Part shown: one piece after another, positions 8,710 to 17,702 of the stretch | How positions within the stretch are numbered: position 1 is the stretch's first letter | How the letters are laid out: each line of letters starts with the position of its first letter | Assembly: GCF_900116365.1 (NCBI RefSeq) | Contig: NZ_FPAG01000009.1 | Coordinates: forward strand, 62,001 to 126,000 | Length of the DNA stretch: 64,000 nucleotides | Reading direction: 5' to 3' | From: Zhouia amylolytica | Lineage (GTDB): Bacteria > Bacteroidota > Bacteroidia > Flavobacteriales > Flavobacteriaceae | The notes under the pieces: model-generated | Told to the model about the DNA's origin: nothing | The model's database searches: none | The model's input: only the letters and a program-made list of their open reading frames with translations | Translations under genes and position numbers: made by a program

Positions 8710-10035
8710 TTAATAATGAAAGTGTTTACTTTCTTCAATAAATGGGTTGCGCTTCGGTGTTAGTGGTGCTTTAGTAAGCGCACTAAACACAACATATATG
8801 AACAGTCCTAAGAAGAACAATACTGCTCCTATTTCGGCTATTCCGATATACCATTGATCACCTACAGTAGCTGGCATGATCATTACATATACATCTATGT
8901 AATGTCCAAGAAGGATTACGATACCTGCCATTACCACAAACCAGTTAACGCGTTTATAATCGCTATTCATCAACACCAATAATGGGAAGACAAAATTCAT
9001 CACTAACATTCCAAGGAACGGAAGTTTATAATCTTCTAATCTGGTTACGAAATAAGTTACCTCTTCCGGAATGTTCGAGTACCAAATCAACATAAACTGA
9101 GAGAACCATAGGTACGTCCAGAATATACTAATTGCGAACATAAATTTAGCAAGGTCATGTAGGTGACTATCATTAACCTGTTCTAAATATCCTTTAGACT
9201 TCAAGTAAATTGATATTAAGGCTATAACGGTGATACCTGAAACAAACATACTAGCGAATACGTACCATCCGAATAATGTACTAAACCAGTGCGGATCTAC
9301 ACTCATAATCCAGTCCCAAGACATCATAGATTCAGATACCAGGAAGAATACAAGGAAACCAGCTGATAACCTGAAGTTCTTTTTAAAGTTACTGTTATCT
9401 TCTGCAGTATCCTGGGCGATAGAGAACTTCCTAGAGAAATGTCTGTAAGCAACCCATCCTGCAATGTATATCGCAGCTCTGATTAAAAAGAAAGGCACAT
9501 TCAAAAATCCGGTCTTACCCTGAATCAATTCATCTTCTGCTACTACTTCCGGATCCATCCAAATAAACAGATGATTTAAATGCATTCCTGAAAGTGCAAG
9601 TATTACAAATACGATTACTGCACCTGGCAATAAGTATGCTGTAATACCTTCCATGACTCTAAATAAAAGAGGTGACCAACCGGCCTGTGCAGCTCTTTGA
9701 ATAGCATAAAATGCAAGCACCCCTAATGAAATCATCATAAAGAAGAATGCTGCAACATACAAGGCTGCCCATGGTTTATTTTGCAACTGGTGTAACAGGT
9801 GTTCATCATGAGCACTATGATCTTCGGCATGACCTTCAGCGGCATGCGCATCGTGTGCTGCAGTTTCGTGTGAAGCTTCTTCACCGTGACCATCTCCATG
9901 ATGTGCGTCAGCAACCATAGCTTTAGCTTCTTCTACCGTAGCAGGTGCGGAGATATATCCGTAACCCCAGGCCAACAGACCAAGTATCATCAAAACAAAA
10001 GCACCAGTCCTTAATTTACTTGAAAACGTGTACAT
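8710..10035 (-). CDS. actF: Alternative complex III subunit ActF (NrfD-like quinol-binding membrane protein)
   Basis: Integral membrane subunit of alternative complex III (ACIII, quinol:electron acceptor oxidoreductase), paralogous to ActC. The 441-residue protein has about ten hydrophobic helices. A histidine- and acid-rich soluble insertion (about 43-82, rich in H, D, E and A) follows the first helix; metal binding there is conceivable but unproven. The core LLFRVMEGITAYLLPGA, MHLNHLFIWMDPE and SWDWIMSVDPHWFSTLFGWYVF is typical of ActF. The stop is 33 bp before coxB, and the gene follows actE in the act operon. Confidence 0.93.
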   Translation of the reverse strand: MYTFSSKLRTGAFVLMILGLLAWGYGYISAPATVEEAKAMVADAHHGDGHGEEASHETAAHDAHAAEGHAEDHSAHDEHLLHQLQNKPWAALYVAAFFFMMISLGVLAFYAIQRAAQAGWSPLLFRVMEGITAYLLPGAVIVFVILALSGMHLNHLFIWMDPEVVAEDELIQGKTGFLNVPFFLIRAAIYIAGWVAYRHFSRKFSIAQDTAEDNSNFKKNFRLSAGFLVFFLVSESMMSWDWIMSVDPHWFSTLFGWYVFASMFVSGITVIALISIYLKSKGYLEQVNDSHLHDLAKFMFAISIFWTYLWFSQFMLIWYSNIPEEVTYFVTRLEDYKLPFLGMLVMNFVFPLLVLMNSDYKRVNWFVVMAGIVILLGHYIDVYVMIMPATVGDQWYIGIAEIGAVLFFLGLFIYVVFSALTKAPLTPKRNPFIEESKHFHY

Positions 10036-10067
10036 ATCTAAAACAATATATCCTTAAATTCTATTAT

Positions 10068-10628
10068 TTATTTTGTTAAGTCTCCTTTTAGCTTCATTAC
10101 ATAAGAAGTAACCTGCCATCTTTCTTTTTCATTCAGCTGAGCAGCATGTGAGCCCATTGAATTTCTACCAAAGTAGATAACATGATATACACTTCCTTCT
10201 GTAATTTCTCTATCAGCATAATTAGGAACCCCTAAGAACTTCTCTCTTTTTACTAATGTTCCTTGTCCATCTCCTTTGTCTCCATGACATACAGAACAGT
10301 AGATTCCGAATAATTCTTTTCCTTTAGCCATATCAGCCTCAACATTCGTTGAATCTAATGGACTTAACAAGTTGGCTTTAGCTGCCAGATATCCTTCTTC
10401 AGTATCCGGATAATCGTATGGCATCCAACCACGGTTTACGCTTCCTTCGGCCGGCAACTGCGCTTCTACTCCATTACGGAAAGCGCTTGATTCCTGATAA
10501 GGTTCGTAACCAACAGACTCGTACATATTTGGCATAAACTGATAATTAGGTCTAGACTCGTCTGCACAAGAGGTAATTAATGCAGCCATACCAAAAACAA
10601 TTCCTATTTTAACAAAGCTCTTCATCAT
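10068..10628 (-). CDS. actE: Alternative complex III monohaem cytochrome c subunit ActE
   Basis: A 186-residue lipoprotein with one covalently bound haem c in the periplasm. The signal peptide ends in a lipobox (LITSC, Cys21 from the chosen start). The haem motif is CSVCHGDKGDGQG (Cys111, Cys114, His115) and a likely axial Met lies in NSMGSHAAQ. In ACIII the monohaem subunit relays electrons from ActA towards cytochrome oxidase. The ATG at 10628 is chosen because the longer frame begins with TTG inside actD; this leaves a 4-base gap to the actD stop. A second in-frame ATG directly follows. Confidence 0.93.
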   Translation of the reverse strand: MMKSFVKIGIVFGMAALITSCADESRPNYQFMPNMYESVGYEPYQESSAFRNGVEAQLPAEGSVNRGWMPYDYPDTEEGYLAAKANLLSPLDSTNVEADMAKGKELFGIYCSVCHGDKGDGQGTLVKREKFLGVPNYADREITEGSVYHVIYFGRNSMGSHAAQLNEKERWQVTSYVMKLKGDLTK

Positions 10629-10632
10629 TATA

Positions 10633-11157
10633 TTAATGCTTTTCAGATATTTTAACTTCAACTGCTCCTGTTTTGTTTAACAATGCAGTTAATTCATCTT
10701 CATTTCCGTGCAATGAAACTTCCATCAAGAAATGGTCGTCTGTGGTTCTTACATCAGGATTCTCAGCTTCTTTGAACGGCCATAATTTACTTCTTAAGTA
10801 GAAAGTAATAACCATTAAGTGGGCAGCAAAGAAAACCGTTAGTTCGAACATTACCGGAACGAAAGCCGGTAAATTCTCAAGGAAACTAAAACTTGGTTTA
10901 CCTCCGATATCCTGAGGCCAGTCTTCTATCATAATAAAATTAAGCATTGTGATAGCAACTGTTAATCCCAGACATCCATATAAGAATGCTGCAATAGCAA
11001 TTCTTGTTGGAGCCAGTCCCATGGCTTTATCTAAACCGTGCACAGGAAATGGCGTGTAAATTTCTTCGATATGATGATGGGCCGCTTTAACCTCTTTAAC
11101 AGCACTTAATAGTACATCATCGTCATTATATAAGGCTTGTACAACTTTATTACTCAT
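10633..11157 (-). CDS. actD: Alternative complex III subunit ActD (DUF3341)
   Basis: A 174-residue DUF3341 membrane subunit of ACIII. It has two transmembrane segments (about 54-76 and 98-122) separated by a loop with GGKPSFSFLENLPAFVPVMFE, and a cytoplasmic C-terminal part (TTDDHFLMEV) resembling a ferredoxin-like fold. It contains no cofactor motif. In known ACIII structures ActD packs beside ActC and ActF and is structural. Its ATG overlaps the end of actC by 8 bp, so translation is probably coupled. Confidence 0.93.
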   Translation of the reverse strand: MSNKVVQALYNDDDVLLSAVKEVKAAHHHIEEIYTPFPVHGLDKAMGLAPTRIAIAAFLYGCLGLTVAITMLNFIMIEDWPQDIGGKPSFSFLENLPAFVPVMFELTVFFAAHLMVITFYLRSKLWPFKEAENPDVRTTDDHFLMEVSLHGNEDELTALLNKTGAVEVKISEKH

Positions 11158-12541
11158 GGTTGCCGTCTCTTAATTTTTTATACTTTTCTCCAGATGATTT
11201 CAAAATAGTCTTCACTTCTGCCTGCGCAATTACAGGGAATGTTCTTGCATAAAGAAGGAACAACACGAAGAAGAATCCTATAGTACCCACATAAATTCCA
11301 ATATCTACAAATGTTGGTGAGAACATTGTCCAAGAAGATGGAAGGTAATCGCGGTGTAGTGATGTAACGATAATTACAAAACGCTCGAACCACATTCCAA
11401 TGTTTACAACAATAGAGATAATGAAAGAGAACATGATACTAGTTCTTAATTTTTTAGACCACATGAACTGAGGTGAGAAAACGTTACATGTCATCATCGC
11501 CCAATAAGCCCAAGCATAAGGTCCTGTAGCTCTGTTTAAGAAGGCATACTGTTCGTACTCAACTCCAGAATACCAAGCTATAAAAAGCTCTGTGATATAA
11601 GCACAACCAACGATTGAACCCGTAATCATGATTACGATATTCATCAACTCGATATGTTGTACAGTGATATAGTCTTCTAAGTTACAAACCTTACGCATGA
11701 TAATAAGTAAGGTGTTTACCATTGCGAAACCTGAGAAGATCGCCCCTGCAACGAAATATGGAGGGAAGATCGTGGTATGCCATCCTGGAATAACCGAGGT
11801 AGCAAAGTCAAAGGATACGATGGTGTGTACAGAAAGTACAAGTGGGGTAGCTAAACCGGCTAATACCAATGAAACTTCTTCAAAACGTTGCCAGTCTTTT
11901 GCTCTACCACTCCATCCAAAGCTGATAAGGCTGTATATTTTCTTTTGGAATGGCTTCACCGCTCTATCACGTATCATTGCAAAATCCGGTAGTAAACCTG
12001 TCCACCAGAATACTAATGATACAGAAAGATAGGTAGAAATCGCAAATACGTCCCAAAGTAATGGTGAGTTAAAGTTAACCCATAGCGATCCAAATTGGTT
12101 TGGAATTGGAAGTACCCAATACCCTAACCACGGTCTACCCATGTGAATGATCGGGAACAATCCTGCCTGAACAACAGAGAAAATTGTCATTGCCTCTGCA
12201 GAACGGTTAATTGCCATTCTCCATTTTTGACGGAATAAAAGTAATACTGCAGAGATCAGTGTACCTGCGTGACCGATACCTACCCACCATACAAAGTTGG
12301 TAATATCCCAGGCCCATCCTACTGTTTTGTTTAATCCCCAGGTTCCTATTCCTGTTGAAATGGTGTAAATAATACACCCTAACCCCCATAGAAATGCTAC
12401 CATAGCAATTGAAAAAACAATCCACCACTGCTTGTTTGCTCTTCCTTCAACCGGTTTTGCAACATCTACAGTTACATCGTGATAGCTTTTATCTCCGGTT
12501 ACTAAGGGTCTACGTATAGGTGCTTCGTAATGCGACGCCAT
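11150..12541 (-). CDS. actC: Alternative complex III subunit ActC (NrfD/PsrC-like quinol oxidase)
   Basis: Main quinol-binding membrane subunit of ACIII, NrfD family, 463 residues with about ten transmembrane helices. Conserved-looking blocks include WVGIGHAGTLISAVLLLFRQKWR, FPIIHMGRPWLGYWVLPIPN, SVHTIVSFDFATSVIPGWHTTIFPPYFVAGAIFSGFAMV and YITELFIAWYSG. The His and Asp residues of the SVHTIVSFDF and GWHTTIFPPYF region match the menaquinol site and proton path proposed for ACIII. It follows actB by 37 bp and overlaps actD. Confidence 0.95.
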   Translation of the reverse strand: MASHYEAPIRRPLVTGDKSYHDVTVDVAKPVEGRANKQWWIVFSIAMVAFLWGLGCIIYTISTGIGTWGLNKTVGWAWDITNFVWWVGIGHAGTLISAVLLLFRQKWRMAINRSAEAMTIFSVVQAGLFPIIHMGRPWLGYWVLPIPNQFGSLWVNFNSPLLWDVFAISTYLSVSLVFWWTGLLPDFAMIRDRAVKPFQKKIYSLISFGWSGRAKDWQRFEEVSLVLAGLATPLVLSVHTIVSFDFATSVIPGWHTTIFPPYFVAGAIFSGFAMVNTLLIIMRKVCNLEDYITVQHIELMNIVIMITGSIVGCAYITELFIAWYSGVEYEQYAFLNRATGPYAWAYWAMMTCNVFSPQFMWSKKLRTSIMFSFIISIVVNIGMWFERFVIIVTSLHRDYLPSSWTMFSPTFVDIGIYVGTIGFFFVLFLLYARTFPVIAQAEVKTILKSSGEKYKKLRDGNHE

Positions 12542-12578
12542 ATCCTTATATAATTGTTTCTTGTATTAGTAATTTAAA

Positions 12579-15500
12579 TTATGCTTCGTTTGTATTTCTC
12601 ACTTTTACATGGTAGAACACATTAGGTTTTGTTCCAACATGCTCTAATAAGTGATACATACGGTCGCTATCTTTCAATTCAGCAACCTTACTTTCTTTAT
12701 CGTTAACGTCTCCAAATACCATTGCTCCAGTACCACATGCAGCAGAACAAGCTGTTTGGAATTCTCCGTCCTTCACTTCTCTTCCTTCGCGTTTTGCATC
12801 AAGAATCGTTTTTTGTGTCTTTTGGATACACATAGAACATTTCTCCATTACACCACGAGAACGAGTAACAACATCAGGATTCAATACCATTCTTCCTAAA
12901 TCGTCATTCATGTGGAAGTCAAATTCGTCATTGTTATTGTATAAGAACCAGTTAAAACGACGAACTTTATAAGGACAGTTATTAGCACAATAACGAGTAC
13001 CAACACAACGGTTATAAGCCATGTGGTTTTGACCCTGACGACCATGTGAAGTTGCCGCTACAGGACAAACAGTTTCACAAGGTGCGTGGTTACAGTGCTG
13101 ACACATTACCGGCTGGAATGCTACTTGTGGATTGGCCGCAGGATCTTCCATTTCACCAAACTCACTCATTGAGCTTCCTACTCCAGAAATATTATCTTTT
13201 TTATCGTTATCAGCTGCGAAAGTTTCTTCAGAAGAATAATATCTATCGATACGCAACCAATGCATATCTCTTGATTTTCTAACTTCTGCTTTACCTACTA
13301 CAGGAACGTTATTTTCTGAGTGACATGCTATCACACAAGCACCACATCCGGTACAAGCGTTCAAGTCGATCGACAAATTAAAATGATGCCCTACCGTTCT
13401 ATCAAACTCATCCCACAAGTCAACATCCGGAGATGTTACAGGGGTCTCCTGGTGATTTAACGATACCTGTGGCATGTGATTCCACTCTTTGGCATCTTTC
13501 GTATTGAAGATCTCAAGGGTAGTTTCTTTTACGATATCTCCCCTACCCATTAATGTATTATGCAACTGGATACAAGCAAACTCATGCTCTCCCCCAGCCT
13601 TTTCTATCGATACATTTTGTACACTATTAAATCCGTGATATAAGGCATAGGCATTAACACCTGTTTGCATCACAGACTTAAGTCCATTGGTTCTTCCGTA
13701 ACCTAACGAAAGACCTACTGAACCTTTAGCTTGACCTGGCTGAATTATCACAGGAACGTTCTTAATCGCCACATCATTCACGGTAATATTAACATAACTA
13801 CCGTTAAGCGCACCATTGGCTACATGCCAATTTTCAAGTCCCATTACTTCAGCATCAGCCTTAGAAACCGTTAAATAGTTATCCCAAGAAACTCTTGAAA
13901 TCGGATCAGGAAACTCTTGCAACCAAGGGTTGTTAGCTTGCTGACCATCACCCATACCGGTTTTAGTGTACAACACAAGCTCCATTCCTGTCTCAGGAGT
14001 ATTCGCTAATGCTCTTAACATACTACCAACTGATGCAGCCGTTACCTCTCCGGCAACCTCTTTATCATCAGCCTCTCCATTAACCGGAGCTGCTACCATT
14101 TGATCAACGGCATCCTGATCTGCCATTACTGACTGCCCACCTACGAAGTAACCATCATGCAACGCTTTGTTCCAAGAAACACCGCCTAACACAGAGGCTT
14201 CCCATGTAGATTTCAGGTAATCGTAATAAGCCACATCACTTCCCATCCATTTTAATAATGAATCCTGAAACTGACGTGTATCAAATAAAGGTCTGATTGT
14301 CGGCTGAGTCAGCGCAAAATGACCTTTCTTAATTTCTACATCACCCCACGACTCTAAGTAGTGAGGAGCTGCAGCAACATATGTTGTTAATGCTGAAGTC
14401 TCATCTTCCTTCATTGAGAAAGTAACTGACAAATCAACATTCTTTAAACCTTCTGTAAACTCATTAGCCTGAGGTAAAGTATAGGCTGGATTGACACCAC
14501 TCATAATAAGCGCACCAACTTTTCCAGCTTTCATATCCGCTACCAAACCAGCTACTGCCTTGGCATTCCCTTGTCTCAGTAATTTAGGCGCATCCTTATC
14601 GAAAGCTGTACTAGACAACATTTCATTAATATCTAAAACGAGACCTTGAGCGTTCTCATCCTGAATTCCAGTTACCACGACCGCTTTAGACCCTTTAGCC
14701 TTCACTTGTTCCGCAGCACTCTTACATGCAGCATCTATATTTTCAGGCAAGTCTACAGCCACTGAAGTACCACTCAAGTATCCGTAAAACTTAGCAAGGG
14801 CTTTCTTCTGCTGTGAAGGTGTTAAAGCAACACGCTTATCAGCATTAGCACCAGACAAAGACATATTAGACTCGAACTGAATATGACGAGACATTTTTCC
14901 TTTTGCAGGAACGCGCCCTTTAGCATATCCAGACTCATATCCTCCGCCTTGCCAGTCACCTACGAAATCAGCTCCAAAAGAAACGATTACTTCAGCTTTT
15001 GAGAAATCATAATCAGCGAGTGCTCTAACTCCATACTTCGCTTCGAACGCATTCAAAGCAGCATCTTCGGCTACCGCATCATATGTAACATGACTTACAT
15101 TACCATACTTCTGTGAAAATTCATTGATCAATTTCAAGGTAGAAGGACTCGCAAAAGTCTGAGTCAACAAAACAATTTGTTTTCCTCCTGCTGACAACCC
15201 GTTAAGCTTTTTAACCACAGCAGCATCCAAATCTTCCCAGGTAACATTAGCTCCTTCAGATTTAGGCGACTGCACTCGCAGGCTATCGTATAAATCCAAC
15301 ACTGAAGCATGTACACGTGCATTTGCACCTCCACCTACTTTAGCATCCGCATTATTCTCTACTTTGATTGGTCTCCCCTCTCTGGTTTTTATCAATACAC
15401 TTGCAAAATCATAACCGTTTGCAATTGCTGTCGCATAATAATTTGCTACACCAGGACGTATTTGCTCTGGTTGCACCACGTAAGGGATTGATTTTTTCAC

Positions 15501-15722
15501 CGGACCTTCACAAGCAGCTAGCGTAGCAGCTGCAGTACTGAATCCGACATATTTTAAGAAGTCTCGACGAGAAGTTGAAGACGAATCAAGATTTTCTTTA
15601 TCGCCTAAAAATTCATCTACCGGAATCTCCTGTACAAACTCATTCTGTTTAAGCGTTTCAACGATAGAGCTATCACTATTCAGCTCCTCGACACTTTTCC
15701 AGTATTTCTTGTTTGACGCCAT
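12579..15722 (-). CDS. actB: Alternative complex III subunit ActB (molybdopterin-like plus Fe-S domains)
   Basis: Large periplasmic electron-transfer subunit (1047 residues). A Tat-type signal (SRRDFLKYVGF, residues 51-61) ends at an LAAC box (Cys71), suggesting folded export and possible lipidation. The N-terminal two thirds are a molybdopterin-oxidoreductase-like domain (ActB1), which in ACIII lacks the Mo cofactor. The C-terminal third (ActB2) has four cysteine clusters: CTGCGACVIACHSEN, CQHCNHAPCETVCPV, CVGTRYCANNCPYKVRRF and CSMCIQKTQ, for [4Fe-4S]/[3Fe-4S] centres taking electrons from quinol towards ActA. The fusion of both halves is normal for the family. It follows actA by 33 bp. Confidence 0.96.
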   Translation of the reverse strand: MASNKKYWKSVEELNSDSSIVETLKQNEFVQEIPVDEFLGDKENLDSSSTSRRDFLKYVGFSTAAATLAACEGPVKKSIPYVVQPEQIRPGVANYYATAIANGYDFASVLIKTREGRPIKVENNADAKVGGGANARVHASVLDLYDSLRVQSPKSEGANVTWEDLDAAVVKKLNGLSAGGKQIVLLTQTFASPSTLKLINEFSQKYGNVSHVTYDAVAEDAALNAFEAKYGVRALADYDFSKAEVIVSFGADFVGDWQGGGYESGYAKGRVPAKGKMSRHIQFESNMSLSGANADKRVALTPSQQKKALAKFYGYLSGTSVAVDLPENIDAACKSAAEQVKAKGSKAVVVTGIQDENAQGLVLDINEMLSSTAFDKDAPKLLRQGNAKAVAGLVADMKAGKVGALIMSGVNPAYTLPQANEFTEGLKNVDLSVTFSMKEDETSALTTYVAAAPHYLESWGDVEIKKGHFALTQPTIRPLFDTRQFQDSLLKWMGSDVAYYDYLKSTWEASVLGGVSWNKALHDGYFVGGQSVMADQDAVDQMVAAPVNGEADDKEVAGEVTAASVGSMLRALANTPETGMELVLYTKTGMGDGQQANNPWLQEFPDPISRVSWDNYLTVSKADAEVMGLENWHVANGALNGSYVNITVNDVAIKNVPVIIQPGQAKGSVGLSLGYGRTNGLKSVMQTGVNAYALYHGFNSVQNVSIEKAGGEHEFACIQLHNTLMGRGDIVKETTLEIFNTKDAKEWNHMPQVSLNHQETPVTSPDVDLWDEFDRTVGHHFNLSIDLNACTGCGACVIACHSENNVPVVGKAEVRKSRDMHWLRIDRYYSSEETFAADNDKKDNISGVGSSMSEFGEMEDPAANPQVAFQPVMCQHCNHAPCETVCPVAATSHGRQGQNHMAYNRCVGTRYCANNCPYKVRRFNWFLYNNNDEFDFHMNDDLGRMVLNPDVVTRSRGVMEKCSMCIQKTQKTILDAKREGREVKDGEFQTACSAACGTGAMVFGDVNDKESKVAELKDSDRMYHLLEHVGTKPNVFYHVKVRNTNEA

Positions 15723-15755
15723 GTTATTATTGAAATTAGCTTCTTTAATAATTTA

Positions 15756-17039
15756 TTAATAGTGACACTTACCGCACTCCAAAGCACCCATCTGCGCAGC
15801 CGTAAGCTTCTCTACACCATATTTTTTAGATAATTCTTCGTGAATCTTCTCATAGTATTCATTACCATCCATCTTCACATCTGTTTCACGGTGACACTCA
15901 ATACACCATCCCATAGTTAAAGGAGCGTGCTGATACATCACTTCCATCTCTTCCACAGGACCGTGACATTTCTGACACTCTACCCCAGCAACTGATACGT
16001 GCTGTGAGTGGTTGAAATAAACAAAATCAGGAAGGTTATGGATACGCACCCATTTCACAGGCTCTGATTCACCAGTATACTGCTGGTTATTCGCATCCCA
16101 TCCAACAGCCTTATAAAGCTTTTGAATCTCTCCAGTATAGAAATCTTTTGTATAGCCATTCGCTAAATCTTCCTCCCCGGTATACTCCATAATATTCTTA
16201 TGACAGTTCATACAAACATTCAAAGAAGGAATACCTGAAGTTTTAGAAACTCTGGCTGAAGAGTGACAATACTTACAATCTATCTTATTATCTCCAGCGT
16301 GAATTTTATGTGAGAAGTGAATTGGCTGCACAGGCATGTAACCCTGATCAACCCCAACCTGCATCATATAACCATAGGCGAAATACGCACCTATTAACAA
16401 CAATGCAATTGAAGAAACCAATACTAAAAACTGATTTTTCACAAAAGCCTTCCAGATAGGCAGACGCTTTTCAGCTTTCTCAAACTCGATTCCGTTTGCT
16501 TCAGCGATACGCTTTAAAGTTTTATTAACTAAGTAAAGCATCACTACAAGCACTCCGAACACAAGCACTAAAGCTGCCAGGATTACATTATTTGAAAACC
16601 CTGAAGAACCTCCTGCTGCACCAGCATCCGCAACAGCACCTGCTGCTGGTTGTGCCGGCTCCGGCTTCGGTTCCATTGCATAAGCTATAATATTATCGAT
16701 ATCCTCTTCAGACAACTGAGGGAACGCCGTCATTGGCGAACCATTATACTCTTCAAAAACAGCAACAGCCTGAGGATCCCCAGCCTTTACCATAGCTGCA
16801 CTATTGTGAATCCAATCATACAACCACTGTTTTTCATACTTGTCTCCAACACCTCGTAGTGCTGGACCTGTCATCTTTCTATCAAGATTATGACATGCCG
16901 CACAATTAGCATTAAACAACTGCTTTCCCTTAGCAGGATCACCATCTTGCGCGAAAAGAGAAGTTGAGAACATTAGCATTAGCGCTAATCCGATACCTAA
17001 AATTCTAGAAGTTGAATTACGGTGTACCACCTTTTTCAT
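15756..17039 (-). CDS. actA: Alternative complex III multihaem cytochrome c subunit ActA (six CxxCH)
   Basis: First gene of the operon. The signal peptide ends at SLFAQ. A small class I cytochrome c domain follows, with CAACHNLDRKMTGP (Cys46, Cys49, His50) and likely Met ligand SPMTAFPQLSEEDI. A Pro/Ala/Gly linker and a transmembrane helix (about 150-172) come next, then a second helix (about 197-215). The C-terminal multihaem domain has five motifs: CKYCH, CMNCH, CQKCH, CIECH and CGKCHY, the last at the very C-terminus. So six haem c sites are seen in one polypeptide: a monohaem domain fused to the pentahaem ActA core. It transfers electrons from ActB outward to ActE/CoxB. Confidence 0.95.
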   Translation of the reverse strand: MKKVVHRNSTSRILGIGLALMLMFSTSLFAQDGDPAKGKQLFNANCAACHNLDRKMTGPALRGVGDKYEKQWLYDWIHNSAAMVKAGDPQAVAVFEEYNGSPMTAFPQLSEEDIDNIIAYAMEPKPEPAQPAAGAVADAGAAGGSSGFSNNVILAALVLVFGVLVVMLYLVNKTLKRIAEANGIEFEKAEKRLPIWKAFVKNQFLVLVSSIALLLIGAYFAYGYMMQVGVDQGYMPVQPIHFSHKIHAGDNKIDCKYCHSSARVSKTSGIPSLNVCMNCHKNIMEYTGEEDLANGYTKDFYTGEIQKLYKAVGWDANNQQYTGESEPVKWVRIHNLPDFVYFNHSQHVSVAGVECQKCHGPVEEMEVMYQHAPLTMGWCIECHRETDVKMDGNEYYEKIHEELSKKYGVEKLTAAQMGALECGKCHY

Positions 17040-17128
17040 ATTAAAATACGTGTTATCAATCTTAATTTGGCACGATTTTTACTCTACTCAAAGAAGACCG
17101 CCAAAAAGCCTTCCGTTAAATTCGGACA

Positions 17129-17136
17129 CAAAAATA
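17129..17136 (-). promoter_or_regulatory. Promoter -7 element of the act-cox operon
   Basis: Minus strand reads TATTTTTG (TAnnTTTG), with a TTTC at about the -33 position (17156-17159). It lies about 90 bp before the actA start, so the operon should have an untranslated leader of roughly 80 bases. Confidence 0.5.
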
Positions 17137-17233
17137 CGACTTAGAGTCGATTTCAGAAATGTTAGAGAAGCGTTAACAACTAATTTATAACAATTCTAAA
17201 TAAATTTATTCGTTATCATTTACAAGATAAAAT

Positions 17234-17241
17234 TACTTTTG
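17234..17241 (+). promoter_or_regulatory. Promoter -7 element of the SPOR-domain gene
   Basis: TACTTTTG, an exact TAnnTTTG match 18 bp before the ATG at 17260. It overlaps the alternative TTG start at 17239, which argues against that start. Confidence 0.55.
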
Positions 17242-17259
17242 CACAAAACATCAGGAAAT

Positions 17260-17658
17260 ATGAACATTTTAAAAATAAACTATCTAGCTGTCACTCTGTT
17301 TTTTAGTCTAGCCGCTTCACATATTTCTTCTGCACAAGAAGGAAAAATCAGCATAAATAAAGACCCTCGGGTAGACCAATTAATGGCCGCAAAAAAAGAG
17401 CTAAATAAAAGTGAAATTAGCAACGGAAGGTTACGAATTCAAATTTATACCGGTTCTTTGAGCGATGCTCAAAAAGCAAGGACTACCTTTAATGGTAAAT
17501 TTGAGAATATTCCTTGTGAGATCGTCTTTGAAACTCCGAATTATAAAGTAAGAGCGGGAAGATTCAGAAATCGCCTGGAGGCCGACAAATTCCTTACCGA
17601 GGTCAGAAAAGAATTTCCAAGCGCCTTTATTTTGACACCAAAAAAAAGCGGTAATTAA
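17260..17658 (+). CDS. SPOR-domain exported protein
   Basis: A 132-residue protein with a signal peptide (hydrophobic to about residue 25, ASHISSAQ) and a C-terminal SPOR-like domain (about 55-125: RLRIQIYTGSLSDAQKARTTF and YKVRAGRFRNRLEADKFLTEVRKEFPSAFIL). SPOR domains bind glycan strands of peptidoglycan stripped of stem peptides, often at division sites, so a periplasmic wall-binding role is likely. The partner is unknown. The ATG at 17260 is used instead of the TTG at 17239, which lies in the promoter. Its stop codon sits inside the shared terminator hairpin. Confidence 0.88.
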   Translation: MNILKINYLAVTLFFSLAASHISSAQEGKISINKDPRVDQLMAAKKELNKSEISNGRLRIQIYTGSLSDAQKARTTFNGKFENIPCEIVFETPNYKVRAGRFRNRLEADKFLTEVRKEFPSAFILTPKKSGN

Positions 17659-17674
17659 AATTACCGCTTTTTTT
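17641..17674. terminator. Bidirectional terminator between the SPOR gene and infB
   Basis: Perfect 16-bp inverted repeat with a 2-base centre; each side has seven A or T flanking GCGGTAATT. It works in both directions because both flanks are A/T runs. The SPOR gene stop codon TAA (17656-17658) lies within it; the infB stop is 29 bp further on. Confidence 0.9.
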
Positions 17675-17702
17675 ATCTTATATATATTATTAGGACTCCC
17701 TA

